DNA of 36,046 bases from CAZISM01 sp964541895 (GTDB taxonomy: Bacteria; Zhuqueibacterota; Zhuqueibacteria; Residuimicrobiales; Residuimicrobiaceae): NCBI GenBank assembly GCA_964541895.1, contig CAZISM010000051.1, positions 1 to 36,046 on the forward strand, read 5' to 3'. Shown one piece after another: positions 24,363 to 33,715 of this stretch (position 1 is the stretch's first letter; each line of letters opens with the position of its first letter). The notes below the pieces were generated by a model. That model did no database searches. It had not been told where the DNA came from and was given only the letters and a program-made list of their open reading frames with translations. Made by a program: the position numbers and the translations under genes.

Positions 24363-25724
24363 ATGTCACGAATCAAGTATTTGATCTTTACGGCAGCATG
24401 GGTGTTCACCTTTATCACACAGAGTGAGGCCGCAGACCATATCAGCCCTCTGGCCAACGACTATGTCAGCCTCTTTGAGTCACCGGATCCGCAGAATATC
24501 TTTGCCTACAGCCCCGGACTTGTTCGGCTCGATAATGGACGGCTGGTGGCGACGATCGATCTCGGCGGGCCTGGCGTGGCTGATATGGAGGGCGTGAAAT
24601 GGCGACTGTCAGACAACGGCTGGTACTGGCAGGGCAGAATCTTTACCTCTGACGACAAAGGCCGCACCTGGACGCAACGGGCGGCGTTTCCCTTTATGCA
24701 TGCCCGTCCGTTTACAGCGGGCAAGGCTCTATATGTACTGGGTCATGCCGGCGACCTGACAATCATCCGCTCCGATGACGCCGGCCAGACCTGGTCGAAA
24801 CCGGCAAAACTCACCTATGGCCAACATTGGCATCAGGCGCCATGCAATGTCTTGACGGCTAATGGCTGTGTCTATCTGGTGATGGAGCGGCGCCTCACCT
24901 TTGACGTCAAAACATGGTACGTCGGTGAATTGGCGCCGGTGTTGCTGCGCGGCCGTATCAGCGATGATCTGAGCAAACGCGAAAACTGGACATTCGCCTC
25001 TGAACTCAGTTTTCGCGACGCTCTGCCACAGGCAGAGAGCGATCCGGCGATCGATTTTTTCGGCGTACCTTTCTTTAGTGCGCCCTACCCCGAAGGCTCT
25101 TATCCGGCGCCTCATCGCAATTGCTCGCCCATCGGCTGGCTGGAAGCCAATGTGGTCCAGTTCAACGATCCGACTCATTTCTGGTATGATCCAAACCATA
25201 AAACGTTTCACCTCTGGTGTCGCGCCCACACCGGCGGCAGCGGATATGCCTGTATGGCCAAGGTCGTCGAGCAGGGTGACCTGCCCGGTACCGGTTCGAT
25301 GAAAACGATGCTGGAAAAAGCTCCCTCCGGAAAAACCATGCTCTATGTGCCCTGTCCGGGCGGACAGATGAAATTCCATGTGCTGTACGACCAGATTTCC
25401 CGACTCTACTGGCTTCTCTCAACCCAGGCCACAGACAGCATGACCCGTCCGGACAGCCTCTCTGCCGACCGCTATAACCTGCCCAACAATGAACGCCGCC
25501 GTCTGCAACTGCATTTTTCAAAGAACATGATCGACTGGTGTTTCGCCGGCCTGGTTGCGATCGGGCCGGTGGAAAAAGCTTCGCGACACTATGCTTCCAT
25601 GGTTCTGGACGGCGAAGATCTGTTGGTGCTGAGCCGCTCAGGGAATGAACGGGCCAAGACACCACATGATACGAATATAATTACATTTCACCGCATCAAA
25701 GAGTTCAGAAAACTCGCTTACTGA
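24363..25724 (+). CDS. Exported BNR/sialidase-like protein
   Basis: The 453-residue protein has a signal peptide (1-23, RIKYLIFTAAWVFTFITQSEA) and a sialidase-type six-bladed beta-propeller. Two Asp-boxes are visible, SDDKGRTW (96-103) and SDDAGQTW (137-144). Each marks a propeller turn and is 41 residues from the other. Further blades show NVLTANGCVYLVMERR, FLVW-like FHLWCRAHTGG and MKFHVLYDQISRLYWLLS. The family includes exo-alpha-sialidases and non-sialidase propellers such as rhamnosidases. The sialidase Arg triad cannot be placed confidently by eye, so the activity is open. ATG 24363 is preferred because AGGAAGGAG lies about nine bases upstream and the signal peptide begins here. The following DUF4838 gene is 147 bases away in the same direction. 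Confidence 0.75.
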   Translation: MSRIKYLIFTAAWVFTFITQSEAADHISPLANDYVSLFESPDPQNIFAYSPGLVRLDNGRLVATIDLGGPGVADMEGVKWRLSDNGWYWQGRIFTSDDKGRTWTQRAAFPFMHARPFTAGKALYVLGHAGDLTIIRSDDAGQTWSKPAKLTYGQHWHQAPCNVLTANGCVYLVMERRLTFDVKTWYVGELAPVLLRGRISDDLSKRENWTFASELSFRDALPQAESDPAIDFFGVPFFSAPYPEGSYPAPHRNCSPIGWLEANVVQFNDPTHFWYDPNHKTFHLWCRAHTGGSGYACMAKVVEQGDLPGTGSMKTMLEKAPSGKTMLYVPCPGGQMKFHVLYDQISRLYWLLSTQATDSMTRPDSLSADRYNLPNNERRRLQLHFSKNMIDWCFAGLVAIGPVEKASRHYASMVLDGEDLLVLSRSGNERAKTPHDTNIITFHRIKEFRKLAY

Positions 25725-25871
25725 CAGATTTACCGTTCGCCAATTAGTATTGCATTTCTGGCTCACATTGGTTAAGTTTTCTGAAATTTGAATGTCGAAA
25801 GGAATGAATCTCGTATGGTTGAAATAGTATTCAGGAATGGTATCTACATCTGTCTAAAGCGGGGCAGCCTG

Positions 25872-28190
25872 ATGCGTAAGGCCTTTTTGGCCCTGTTTCT
25901 TTTGCTTTGCACGCCCCGTTTATACGCGGCGACAGTCCTGGTCGACCAGGGCAAGCCGATGGCTGTAATTGTGCTGGCCACCTCTGCCAGCGAACAGGCC
26001 CGCGAAGCCGCCAGCCTGTTGCAGGAATATCTTTTCCGCATCAGCGGCGCGCGCCTGGATATTCTGGAAGAAACAGCGGCAATAACAGGAACACAGATAC
26101 TGGTGGGCCGCAGCCGGCGAGCGGCCGAACTCGGAACAGATATATTGCCGCGCCTGACCAGCGCCATGAATGAAGAAGAGTATATTCTGCGTACCGTGGA
26201 CAACACCCTGATTCTGGCCGGCAACGAACATCCCTTTTACCGCGGCACGGTCTATGCCGTCAATGACCTTCTCGAGCGGCTGGGTTGCCGCTGGTTTTTC
26301 CCTGGCGCATACGGCGAAGTGATTCCCAAATCGAAAACCATCACGGTGGCCGCGCTGGACGTCCACGAGCAGCCGGACTTTCGCTTCCGCAATATCTGGT
26401 ATTCAGGCTGGATGCCGGCAACGGCGCAAGACGTGCGCGATTTTGCAACCTGGATGGATCGCAACCGCATGAACACATTGAGAGGCCTCAGCCTGCCTGG
26501 CGATGGCAGCATAACTCGCTTGGCGCCGTCGGATACCTATTATGCCAGCCACCCCCATATCTACGCTATAGAAAAAAAAGGTGAGCGTAGCAAAGAGATG
26601 CTCTGTCTCACCGAGCCGGATGCCGTAAAGATTGCTGCCGAAACCATCAAGGAGGAATTTCGCAGCCACCCGGAAATAATAACCTTTGGCTTTGCGCCGC
26701 CGGACGGTCACCCGCAATGTTTCTGCCCGCGCTGCGAAGCGGCTAATCCGAATTTCTCCGGGAAAGGGCTGGGGGAACCGAGCCTGAGCGACGTCTGGTT
26801 TCGTTTCGCCAATGCGGTGGCAACAGAGGTGTATAAGGATTTTCCCGACCGCTGGCTGCTGACCAATGGCTACGCCAATCGCGTCCGGCCCCCGCAAGGA
26901 ATCGGTCCGTTGAGTCCGAATCTGGGCATTCAATCCGCTCTGCTGGATTGCTGCACCTTCCACCCCATCGATGACGCTAAATGCTGGCAGCGGCAGCTGT
27001 ACAAGGATGTGCTCGACCGCTGGACCAGCGAACTGCGTTGCGTGTTCATCTATGATTACGATCCTGGCAAATCCATCGATGGCATGCCGTTTCCCATGCT
27101 GCACAATCTGCAGAACGATTTTCGTTACTTTAAGGATCGCGGGGTGTGGGGCTTTTGGACAGAAGGCCAGAACTGCTGGATGGTAACCCACCTTAATTAT
27201 TATGTCAGGTCCAAATTGATGTGGCATGCCCGGGCGGACGTGAATGCCCTGGTACGCGATTATTGTGAAATTTTTTATGGGGCAGCAGCACGGCCTGTGG
27301 AGAAGTATATCTGGACACAGGAGCGGGCCGTGGGTGAATCGACCATCCATGAAACGTTCGGCCGATTGACGCCGTGGCGGACGATATATACTCCAACGGT
27401 CATGGCCAGGCTGGATCGTTATATGGCAGAAGCGGTGCGGAAAGCAGGGAACGGACCTGAGCGGCTGCATGTGCAGGTCCTTGAATGGGTGCATAAATAT
27501 ATACAGGCCTATCTGGCAATGGAAGAAGCGGCCGGCGAAGCGGATTTTGTCAATGCGGTACGCCATGCCGATGACATGCTGCGCCTGCGCACCGAACTGG
27601 GCAACATCAATCCATCCCTTATTCCTGTTACACCCGAATGGGCCAGCAAAGGCGACGGCGCCCTGGAATGGCACCGCCAGACCTATCAGGATCTGGCCGA
27701 TCGCAGCAACGGCATGAACGGCCGTCTCATTACGGTCACACCACGGCGTTGGCAGTTCCGCAAAGACGTAGAAAAGATCGGCGTGTTCAAAGGCTGGTAT
27801 GCGCCGGATGCAACCGGCCCATGGGATGAATTGGATGGCACGATGTATTGGGAAGCACAAGGCCTGCAGGATGAGAAAGGCTATGGGTACAGCGGACACG
27901 CCTGGTATCGTACCAGGTTTGAGGTGCCGGCTGCTGCCGCCGGCCTGCCGTTGCGGCTCACGATCGGCGGAATCTATAGCGTCAAGTTATGGGTGTGGGT
28001 CAATGGGCAATTGCTGGATCACCGCCAGCGGCAGAGCACCAAGAACGCGTTTGACCTGGAGGTCACCTCACATATTCGTCCGGGCCAATCCAATCATGTC
28101 GCTCTGCTTATCGAGACGCTGCCGCCGGATCGCAACGCGCGCGGCGGCTTGCATCGCCGTGTTTTTCTCTGGAGCCCCAGGGCCGATTGA
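25872..28190 (+). CDS. Exported DUF4838 protein, alpha-glucuronidase-like architecture
   Basis: The 772-residue protein has a signal peptide (1-19, RKAFLALFLLLCTPRLYA). An N-terminal alpha/beta domain (about 20-130, AVIVLATSASEQAREAASLLQEYL and ILVGRS, as in the domain before GH67 and GH20 barrels) is followed by the DUF4838 region (about 140-560). That region contains ERLGCRWFFPG, FGFAPPDGHPQCFCPRCEA, NGYANRVRPP, DYDPGKSIDGMPFPML and NYYVRSKLMWHARAD. CPRC is a conserved Cys pair of the family. A galactose-binding-like beta domain ends the protein (GHAWYRTRFEVP, KLWVWVNGQLLD), as in GH2 enzymes. Members sit in polysaccharide-utilisation loci, and an exo-hydrolase role on uronate-containing glycans is inferred. 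A possible ATG at 25815 would extend the N-terminus; the RBS at 25872 is weak. Confidence 0.8.
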   Translation: MRKAFLALFLLLCTPRLYAATVLVDQGKPMAVIVLATSASEQAREAASLLQEYLFRISGARLDILEETAAITGTQILVGRSRRAAELGTDILPRLTSAMNEEEYILRTVDNTLILAGNEHPFYRGTVYAVNDLLERLGCRWFFPGAYGEVIPKSKTITVAALDVHEQPDFRFRNIWYSGWMPATAQDVRDFATWMDRNRMNTLRGLSLPGDGSITRLAPSDTYYASHPHIYAIEKKGERSKEMLCLTEPDAVKIAAETIKEEFRSHPEIITFGFAPPDGHPQCFCPRCEAANPNFSGKGLGEPSLSDVWFRFANAVATEVYKDFPDRWLLTNGYANRVRPPQGIGPLSPNLGIQSALLDCCTFHPIDDAKCWQRQLYKDVLDRWTSELRCVFIYDYDPGKSIDGMPFPMLHNLQNDFRYFKDRGVWGFWTEGQNCWMVTHLNYYVRSKLMWHARADVNALVRDYCEIFYGAAARPVEKYIWTQERAVGESTIHETFGRLTPWRTIYTPTVMARLDRYMAEAVRKAGNGPERLHVQVLEWVHKYIQAYLAMEEAAGEADFVNAVRHADDMLRLRTELGNINPSLIPVTPEWASKGDGALEWHRQTYQDLADRSNGMNGRLITVTPRRWQFRKDVEKIGVFKGWYAPDATGPWDELDGTMYWEAQGLQDEKGYGYSGHAWYRTRFEVPAAAAGLPLRLTIGGIYSVKLWVWVNGQLLDHRQRQSTKNAFDLEVTSHIRPGQSNHVALLIETLPPDRNARGGLHRRVFLWSPRAD

Positions 28191-28293
28191 CCGCGACATA
28201 CTTGTTTTTTTATCTTCAGTATCAGGTTTAATTATTTTACTCGAAGCAATGATGATTTGGGATAGCACTTTTGACAACAGGCAGGGAATTGGA

Positions 28294-30006
28294 ATGAAAA
28301 AATTCGGACTGGAGCGTTATACCCTGGATTGTTTCTGGGACCAGGTGGTGATAAAGTACGGATCGCGGCCGTCGCTGGCGCTGGTCGGCGAAGAACCGAT
28401 CACCTATCGTGAACTGGATCAGCGGATTAAAAGCGTCCAATCGCTTTTGGCCGCACTGGGAGTGCAAAAACAGGACAAAATCATAATTCTTGGCAGCTCC
28501 TCTCCCAACTGGGCCACGGCTTATATGGCCATTATGACCTCCGGCGCCGTCGCCGTGCCCATTCTTGAAGAGTTTCCCGAACAGGACATCGATCATATCA
28601 TCAAGCATTCGGACGCGGCGGCCATTTTTATCAGCGAGCACCTGGCACAAAACCTGAACCTTCCTGTGCTGGCGCGGCTGCGCCATGTCATCAACTTGAA
28701 CGATTTTTCCCTGCTCTCCAAACGCGAAAAAAACAAGCCATCGTTGTGGACGCAGCTGCAGCAACTGCCAGAGCTGTTGCGGGCGGGCGAAAAATCAAAA
28801 TCGCCGGCGATCCGTCCGATCGAGGAGGAGGATCTGGCCGAGATCCTTTACACCTCCGGCACCACCGGCCATTCCAAAGGCGTCATGCTGACACACAAAA
28901 ATCTGGTCAGCAATCTGTTTGAAGGCCCGGATCTGCTCAAGGTCATCGGTCCACACAGCTCCATATTGTCCATATTGCCCATGGCACACGCCTTCGGATC
29001 GACCTCGGCGTTTCTTTCCATCATCTATTGCGGAGCCAGCATCTATTACCTCAATAAACCGCCTTCACCGAAAGTATTGCTGGCCGCCATGCAACAGGTT
29101 CGCCCCACCATACTCGGCGCCGTGCCGCTGGTGTTTGAGAAAATCTATCACAAGCAGGTGGTACCGATCATCGCCGGCAGCCGCGCCATGCGCCTGCTCG
29201 CCAAAACCGCGGTAACAAAAAAAGTGCTCTACCGGATCATAGGCAGGAAAATCAAAGCCGTCCTTGGTGGTCGTCTCGATTGCGTCATCATCGGCGGTGC
29301 CAGTTTTTCTCCCGAAGTGGAGACGTTTATGCGGCAGGGCCGCATTCCCTATTGCTGCGGCTATGGTCTGAGCGAATGCTCGCCGCTGGTGACGTTTTCC
29401 TCCATGCCATCACAAAAGCCCGGTTCGCCCGGCCATGCCATCACCGACACCTCCATTAGAATAGCAGATGCGGATCCGAAATCCGGAATCGGCGAGATAT
29501 GCATCAAAGGGCCGCAGGTGATGAAAGGATATTATAAGAACAAAGAAGCTACGGACAAGGTGTTCACAGCGGACGGCTGGTTCATCAGTGGTGACCGGGG
29601 CTATTTGGACAAGGACGGGTTTTTATTCATAACTGGCAGGTCCAAAAATGTCATCGTCGGTCCGTCCGGCGAAAACATCTATCCTGAAGTCGTGGAGGCC
29701 TTGCTGGCGGAATCCATTTTTGTGGAAGAAGCCCTCGTCTATCAGCTGGAGCACCAGCTGGTCGCGCGCATCTACCCGAATTATGCCTACATTGAAACGC
29801 TGAATCAGCAACAGGATGAGGATGTCATCGCTTCGGATGTGGCCACCATTCTGGAAATCGTGCGGCAGGATGTGAATGCCAAGCTGCCGGCGTTTTCGCG
29901 CCTCATTCGGGTCATCGAGCAAACCGCACCCTTCATCAAGACGCCCACCAACAAAATCAAACGGGCTGAATATGTGCCCGGGTATGCGGAATACAGGATG
30001 GTCTAG
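28294..30006 (+). CDS. Long-chain fatty-acid--CoA ligase (AMP-forming)
   Basis: The 570-residue enzyme activates a carboxylic acid with ATP and CoA through an acyl-adenylate. The P-loop YTSGTTGHSKG is at 186-196, followed by MLTHKN. YGLSECSPLV is the A5 acid-binding motif. DGWFISGDRGYLDKDGF (A7) and ITGRSKNVIV (A8 hinge) are complete, and the catalytic Lys lies in TPTNKIKR near the C-terminus. LPMAHAFGST is the gate region of long-chain enzymes. I start at ATG 28294, with AGGGAA six bases upstream; the frame remains open far upstream into the DUF4838 gene, but that part is out of register with the family. The gene follows DUF4838 by 103 bases. A link to the carbohydrate genes is not obvious. 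Confidence 0.92.
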   Translation: MKKFGLERYTLDCFWDQVVIKYGSRPSLALVGEEPITYRELDQRIKSVQSLLAALGVQKQDKIIILGSSSPNWATAYMAIMTSGAVAVPILEEFPEQDIDHIIKHSDAAAIFISEHLAQNLNLPVLARLRHVINLNDFSLLSKREKNKPSLWTQLQQLPELLRAGEKSKSPAIRPIEEEDLAEILYTSGTTGHSKGVMLTHKNLVSNLFEGPDLLKVIGPHSSILSILPMAHAFGSTSAFLSIIYCGASIYYLNKPPSPKVLLAAMQQVRPTILGAVPLVFEKIYHKQVVPIIAGSRAMRLLAKTAVTKKVLYRIIGRKIKAVLGGRLDCVIIGGASFSPEVETFMRQGRIPYCCGYGLSECSPLVTFSSMPSQKPGSPGHAITDTSIRIADADPKSGIGEICIKGPQVMKGYYKNKEATDKVFTADGWFISGDRGYLDKDGFLFITGRSKNVIVGPSGENIYPEVVEALLAESIFVEEALVYQLEHQLVARIYPNYAYIETLNQQQDEDVIASDVATILEIVRQDVNAKLPAFSRLIRVIEQTAPFIKTPTNKIKRAEYVPGYAEYRMV

Positions 30007-30129
30007 CGAACAGCAGCACATAGTGGATTTTGCACAGGAGCCGCGCCAGAATGGTGCAAGGCTCCTCGCCTCATAGGTGCAGGCGGACCCCATGACTGCA
30101 TAAAAGCACCCGGGGGGCATGTCGCGCAC

Positions 30130-32220
30130 TCATGCGGTGAAGGATATTATGACCGGGGCCATCCTGGCAAGAGCGGTCTTTATCGTTATCGTACGATCCG
30201 ACGTCTTGATAGCCGCTTTCTGCCAGCGTCCGTCGTTCGCCAACAGGTGTACCCGAGCGGTGCACCATGGCGGGGCAACCTCGAGCGATAAAGATTCATA
30301 GGGATCCGAATTCAGGCTGATGATGGTCGCAATGGCCCGCCGTCCGGATGGAGCCCGGTTACACACACAGAACACATTGGGAATATCTTTTATATAAACC
30401 GGTAACGGCTCTCTGCCGAGCCACTCGATGGTGCGGCGAACCAGCTCCTTCTTTTTATAATTAAACAGGGCCGACGAACGGTTGCCGCTCAGTTTGAACG
30501 CCATAATCGCCACGCGTCCTCCCCATTTATTTTCGTAGCGAATCAGACCGGGGATGACCGGTTGCTCTCCGGCATCAAGAAAATCGGTGATCGTTTCCGC
30601 TCCTGGTTCAGGAGTCAGCTCGTAAAAGGAGCCACCCTCGCTGCCGGCGGGTGCGAAAATCAGATTGTACATTAATCTGCCGCGTAGAGCCGGATACTCA
30701 TGGAGGTCGCGCAAGCCTTCATAGCAAAACGAAGCCGTCCGGCCCGGAGCAACCCGGGCTCCGAGCCATGCCCCCCACCCCCTCTGATACAAAACATACG
30801 CCGCTTCGCCGTCAAGGAACAGGCCGCCGTGCAACAGCTCCTCTATTTCCTGGTCAGTCAACGCAGCCGCCAGATTGCCGGAAACAAGCTTGACGGTCCC
30901 GTTGCTGGAGGTGCAGGGTATGCCAAAACGCCCCGCCACACGTACCCAGTCGTTAAAGGGAACCCCAGGATTTCCCCCTTTATAAGGATTGTGGACATGG
31001 CCGAAGGGCCGATGAATTATTTCACAGCCGCTGACCACCGTGTCTGTAACCGCCTCCTTGAGAGCGGCGAACCGCTTCACTTCGTCGCGAAACATGGCGA
31101 GATAGCCTGTCTCCTCAGCCGGATCGTCCAGATACTGTGTCGCATAAAACAGCGAATCATCAAAGCCGTAAGCAAAGGCCGTCGTCATCAGGCTCTTGAT
31201 TTTGGCGGCCGACATGAAAAACCGGGTATGGGGATAGGTGTCGGATTCATGAAAAAATTCGAAATCATCAGGCAGATGCTGACGGCTGTAGAGCGCGTGA
31301 AACATGTTATCCGGAAGAGATACCGCATCGTCCGACGAATAACTGGAGCCATAGAGGCGAACAGCCGGCCGGGTGGTGCCGGCGAACGCCCGGGCGACGG
31401 CCTGAGCAAAATCGCCGTCAAAATCGCTCATCCCGGACTGACACAGGGAAACGCGCGTTGCGGAAGCCACTGCATCGATTTTCGTCCGAATCAAAAGGGC
31501 GAGTTCAACCAGTGAATCGCGGCTGAGTTCCGCCCACGCGCGGCGCAGGCGGATGCTCTCCGGAGTCACCTGTTTGAATATCTCCAGCAGCTCTTCGCGT
31601 GCGTAGCGCCGGTCCTGCCGTCTGGCAAACAGCGCCAGATGATGGGGGCAAAAACAGCCAAAACGCACCGAAGGGGGCTGCCAACTCAATTCATAGTCAT
31701 CCTCGAACTGCACCATGAACGGACGGCCGACCTTGACAGCCAGAGCAACGTTGTCGCTGAACACCCGGCTGAATTCCGGACAGAGTGGACACGGCGTTTG
31801 CTCGGACACCGTGCCGTCGAGATCGGTGATATACTGAAACGATGGACTGAATCCGGAACGCAATGACGGCGCACACCACCACCCTACCTGAATGCCATAG
31901 GATGCGAGTTCGGTTTTGACTTTATGTACCAGCTCTCCGATCTCCTGGTACACGTGCGCAGAAGGAAAACCACTCAACCGGACCTCTTCCATGGGAGCCG
32001 TCAACAGGAAGCGGCGCAATCCGCTGTATTCGTTGATTTCGATCATCTGTTTCAGCATGTAAGAAAAGCGGTTGCTGTAAAAACGGAAGGGCACCATCGG
32101 ATCGATCGTTTGCAAGCCCTGCGCCTGACCTTGGCCGGTATATGGCCGGCCCAACAGGCCGTCAGCCGACAGCACCGTCATGGCGGCGGCAGAATGTGCA
32201 AGAAATTCGCGTCGTTTCAT
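30130..32220 (-). CDS. Tat-exported putative TIM-barrel glycoside hydrolase
   Basis: The 696-residue protein opens with KRREFLAHSAAAM, a twin-arginine motif before a short hydrophobic region. A barrel-like first half follows (about 45-410), with FLLTAPMEEVRL, GWWCAPSLRSG, CPLCPEFSRVF, MVQFEDDYEL with the acidic triplet EDD (about 171-173), CFCPHHLALF, and FHESDTYPHTRFF. The second half shows a GATase-like region (TSSNGTVKLVSGNLAAALTDQEIEELLHGGLFLDGEAA) like the trimerisation domain of GH42-type enzymes, then a beta-rich end. I cannot assign a GH family; catalytic acids are inferred only. The ATG follows the glycosyltransferase stop by one base, so both are translated as a unit, and AACGGG-like RBS sequence is not needed. 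Convergent with the CoA ligase. Confidence 0.72.
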   Translation of the reverse strand: MKRREFLAHSAAAMTVLSADGLLGRPYTGQGQAQGLQTIDPMVPFRFYSNRFSYMLKQMIEINEYSGLRRFLLTAPMEEVRLSGFPSAHVYQEIGELVHKVKTELASYGIQVGWWCAPSLRSGFSPSFQYITDLDGTVSEQTPCPLCPEFSRVFSDNVALAVKVGRPFMVQFEDDYELSWQPPSVRFGCFCPHHLALFARRQDRRYAREELLEIFKQVTPESIRLRRAWAELSRDSLVELALLIRTKIDAVASATRVSLCQSGMSDFDGDFAQAVARAFAGTTRPAVRLYGSSYSSDDAVSLPDNMFHALYSRQHLPDDFEFFHESDTYPHTRFFMSAAKIKSLMTTAFAYGFDDSLFYATQYLDDPAEETGYLAMFRDEVKRFAALKEAVTDTVVSGCEIIHRPFGHVHNPYKGGNPGVPFNDWVRVAGRFGIPCTSSNGTVKLVSGNLAAALTDQEIEELLHGGLFLDGEAAYVLYQRGWGAWLGARVAPGRTASFCYEGLRDLHEYPALRGRLMYNLIFAPAGSEGGSFYELTPEPGAETITDFLDAGEQPVIPGLIRYENKWGGRVAIMAFKLSGNRSSALFNYKKKELVRRTIEWLGREPLPVYIKDIPNVFCVCNRAPSGRRAIATIISLNSDPYESLSLEVAPPWCTARVHLLANDGRWQKAAIKTSDRTITIKTALARMAPVIISFTA

Positions 32221-32221
32221 G

Positions 32222-33406
32222 TCAACCCGCTATGTATGATAAAGCGGAATAGAGTTCCGCGGATTTGATCTCCCAGGTGTGGTGCTGCAGAAACACACGC
32301 TGCGCCTCCCGGCCCAGCCGTTCACGCGTTTCGGCAGAATCCAGCAGAGATATAACAGTCGCCTGCATTTCATCCGTCCGACCTGGCGTATACAGCGCGG
32401 CGGTGACATCGTGATGCAGGAGCTCGGCCACCTGGCCCAGCGCCGGTGCCACAATCGCTGTGCCCGCCGCCATGTACTCAAAAAGTTTCATGGGTGAAAA
32501 GTAAAACAGCTCCATATCAGGATAGGGCGCCAGAGCAACATCGAACAACTGCACATAGCGATGCACGATGGTGCGGTCTACGTTACCGACAAAGATCAAA
32601 CGGGACTGCTCTGCATCGTCCAGTCGTTTTTTGAGTTCATTGGCCTGTGACCCTCCAGAGCCGACGAACAGAAAAACCGAGCGGTCATGTCGCGCAAGGA
32701 CGGCGCGAATCAATCCGGCCAAATCGCCGATGCCGTGCCAATGGTGCATGGACCCGAGAAAACCGATGACGTGATGGGAATCTGCTATCCCCAACTGCCG
32801 CCGCAGAGCCATTCGGAGCTCCGGGGCGGTCTCCGGCACCGGGTCGGCGCCGTTGGTGATAACGCGGAATCGTCCCTCGGTCAGGCCATGGGTGCGCACA
32901 AAGTACTCTTTGGCCACGGTCGATTGGGTAAAGACAAGATCCGCATTTTTGAGCAGAAACTTTTCGCAAGCCAGCACAACCCATTTCCATAAATGCGGCC
33001 CGCCGTTATAATGAAGCCATTCATAGCTGTTGGCACCGTCCGCTTCCACGACCAGTGGAATGCCATAGTTGCGGGCGACGAACCAGGGAGAAATCCGCAG
33101 GGCATCCAGGCGGGTGATGACCAGATCGGGTGGGTCGGCCCGCAGCAGGCGTACTTCCCGGATATAATCCAGAACATTGTGCACCACCTCGCGCGGGGTA
33201 AAGAGCAACAGGCGGGCCACTGCCTTGGCGCGGTTGCGCCGGCCCGATCCGGCGGCTCCCGGCTCTTTAATCCCTTCACGCCGCCAGTGAAAAACGACGC
33301 TGCAACCGTGCTGTTCCAATCCGGAAAGCAGCTTGAGCGCTTTGACGGTAGAGCCGATGGAATAGCTCCACAGGCCGTTCATATAATTTAAATAGGCAAT
33401 CTTCAC
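32222..33406 (-). CDS. Glycosyltransferase, GT4 type
   Basis: The 394-residue protein is a GT-B-fold family 1/4 transferase, moving a sugar from a nucleotide-activated donor. The N-terminal half has the acceptor-side features (GLWSYSIGSTVKALKLLSGL, DLVITRLDALR), and the C-terminal donor half has VIGFLGSMHHWHGIGDLAGLI, FLFVGSGGS, RLIFVGNVDR and SPMKLFEYMAAGTAIVAPALGQVAELL, the Glu-x7-Glu donor-binding motif. The start is a GTG at 33406 with GAGG five bases upstream and the typical KIAYLNYMNG beginning. No membrane segment is present. It overlaps in expression with the Tat-exported hydrolase directly downstream. It may act on surface polysaccharide or glycan decoration. Confidence 0.9.
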   Translation of the reverse strand: MKIAYLNYMNGLWSYSIGSTVKALKLLSGLEQHGCSVVFHWRREGIKEPGAAGSGRRNRAKAVARLLLFTPREVVHNVLDYIREVRLLRADPPDLVITRLDALRISPWFVARNYGIPLVVEADGANSYEWLHYNGGPHLWKWVVLACEKFLLKNADLVFTQSTVAKEYFVRTHGLTEGRFRVITNGADPVPETAPELRMALRRQLGIADSHHVIGFLGSMHHWHGIGDLAGLIRAVLARHDRSVFLFVGSGGSQANELKKRLDDAEQSRLIFVGNVDRTIVHRYVQLFDVALAPYPDMELFYFSPMKLFEYMAAGTAIVAPALGQVAELLHHDVTAALYTPGRTDEMQATVISLLDSAETRERLGREAQRVFLQHHTWEIKSAELYSALSYIAG

Positions 33407-33463
33407 TGCAGCCTCATTAGCAAAAGGGCCGTCTGCCCTGCCGGCACAGGTACGGTCACCAGG

Positions 33464-33478
33464 TAAGGTAATACCTTA
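33464..33478. promoter_or_regulatory. 15-base palindrome upstream of the glycosyltransferase gene
   Basis: TAAGGTA-A-TACCTTA is a perfect palindrome with one central base, 58-72 bases upstream of the GTG start of the glycosyltransferase. The site is AT-rich and followed by TATATAC. It could be an operator; no matching regulator is identified and chance is possible. Confidence 0.3.
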
Positions 33479-33579
33479 TATACAACCAAGAGAAAAGCAT
33501 CGCGTAAGAGGGACCGAAACCAAATAGGCAACCCGCGCGCCGGTCAGGCCGCCTCGATTGCAGCCGGCCGTGCCTGCAA

Positions 33580-33615
33580 CAAAAAAGCCTGTAACTCATA
33601 TTCGAATTACAGGCT
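33580..33615 (-). terminator. Rho-independent terminator of the tRNA-Pro transcript
   Basis: On the minus strand AGCCTGTAA (33615-33607) pairs perfectly with TTACAGGCT (33594-33586), with a 12-base loop, and is followed by a run of six T. It begins seven bases after the tRNA CCA end, so it ends the transcript that carries MerR and tRNA-Pro. Confidence 0.9.
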
Positions 33616-33621
33616 CTACGT

Positions 33622-33699
33622 TGGTCGGGGCGAGTGGATTCGAACCACCGACCCCTTGACCCCCAGTCAAGTGCGCTAACCGGACTGCGCTACGCCCCG
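33622..33699 (-). tRNA. tRNA-Pro (anticodon GGG)
   Basis: The minus strand folds into a complete cloverleaf: acceptor CGGGGCG/CGCCCCG with discriminator A, D-stem GCGC/GCGC, anticodon stem CTTGA/TCAAG with loop CTGGGGG (anticodon GGG at 33664-33662), variable region of five, and T-arm GGTGG-TTCGAAT-CCACT. The CCA end is encoded at 33624-33622. The anticodon reads CCC and CCU proline codons. It follows the MerR-type gene by 16 bases and is probably cut from that transcript. Confidence 0.96.
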
Positions 33700-33715
33700 A
33701 ACAAACCATTTCCCA

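Noticed and set aside
26403..27899. 498-codon minus-strand open frame
   Set aside because: Fully antisense to the DUF4838 gene; composition (Cys, His, Pro, Ile mixtures) is that of a reverse-complement frame.
27799..28293. 165-codon N-terminal extension of the CoA ligase frame
   Set aside because: It overlaps the DUF4838 gene out of frame and has no homology to ligases; the ATG at 28294 has a proper RBS and family-like beginning.
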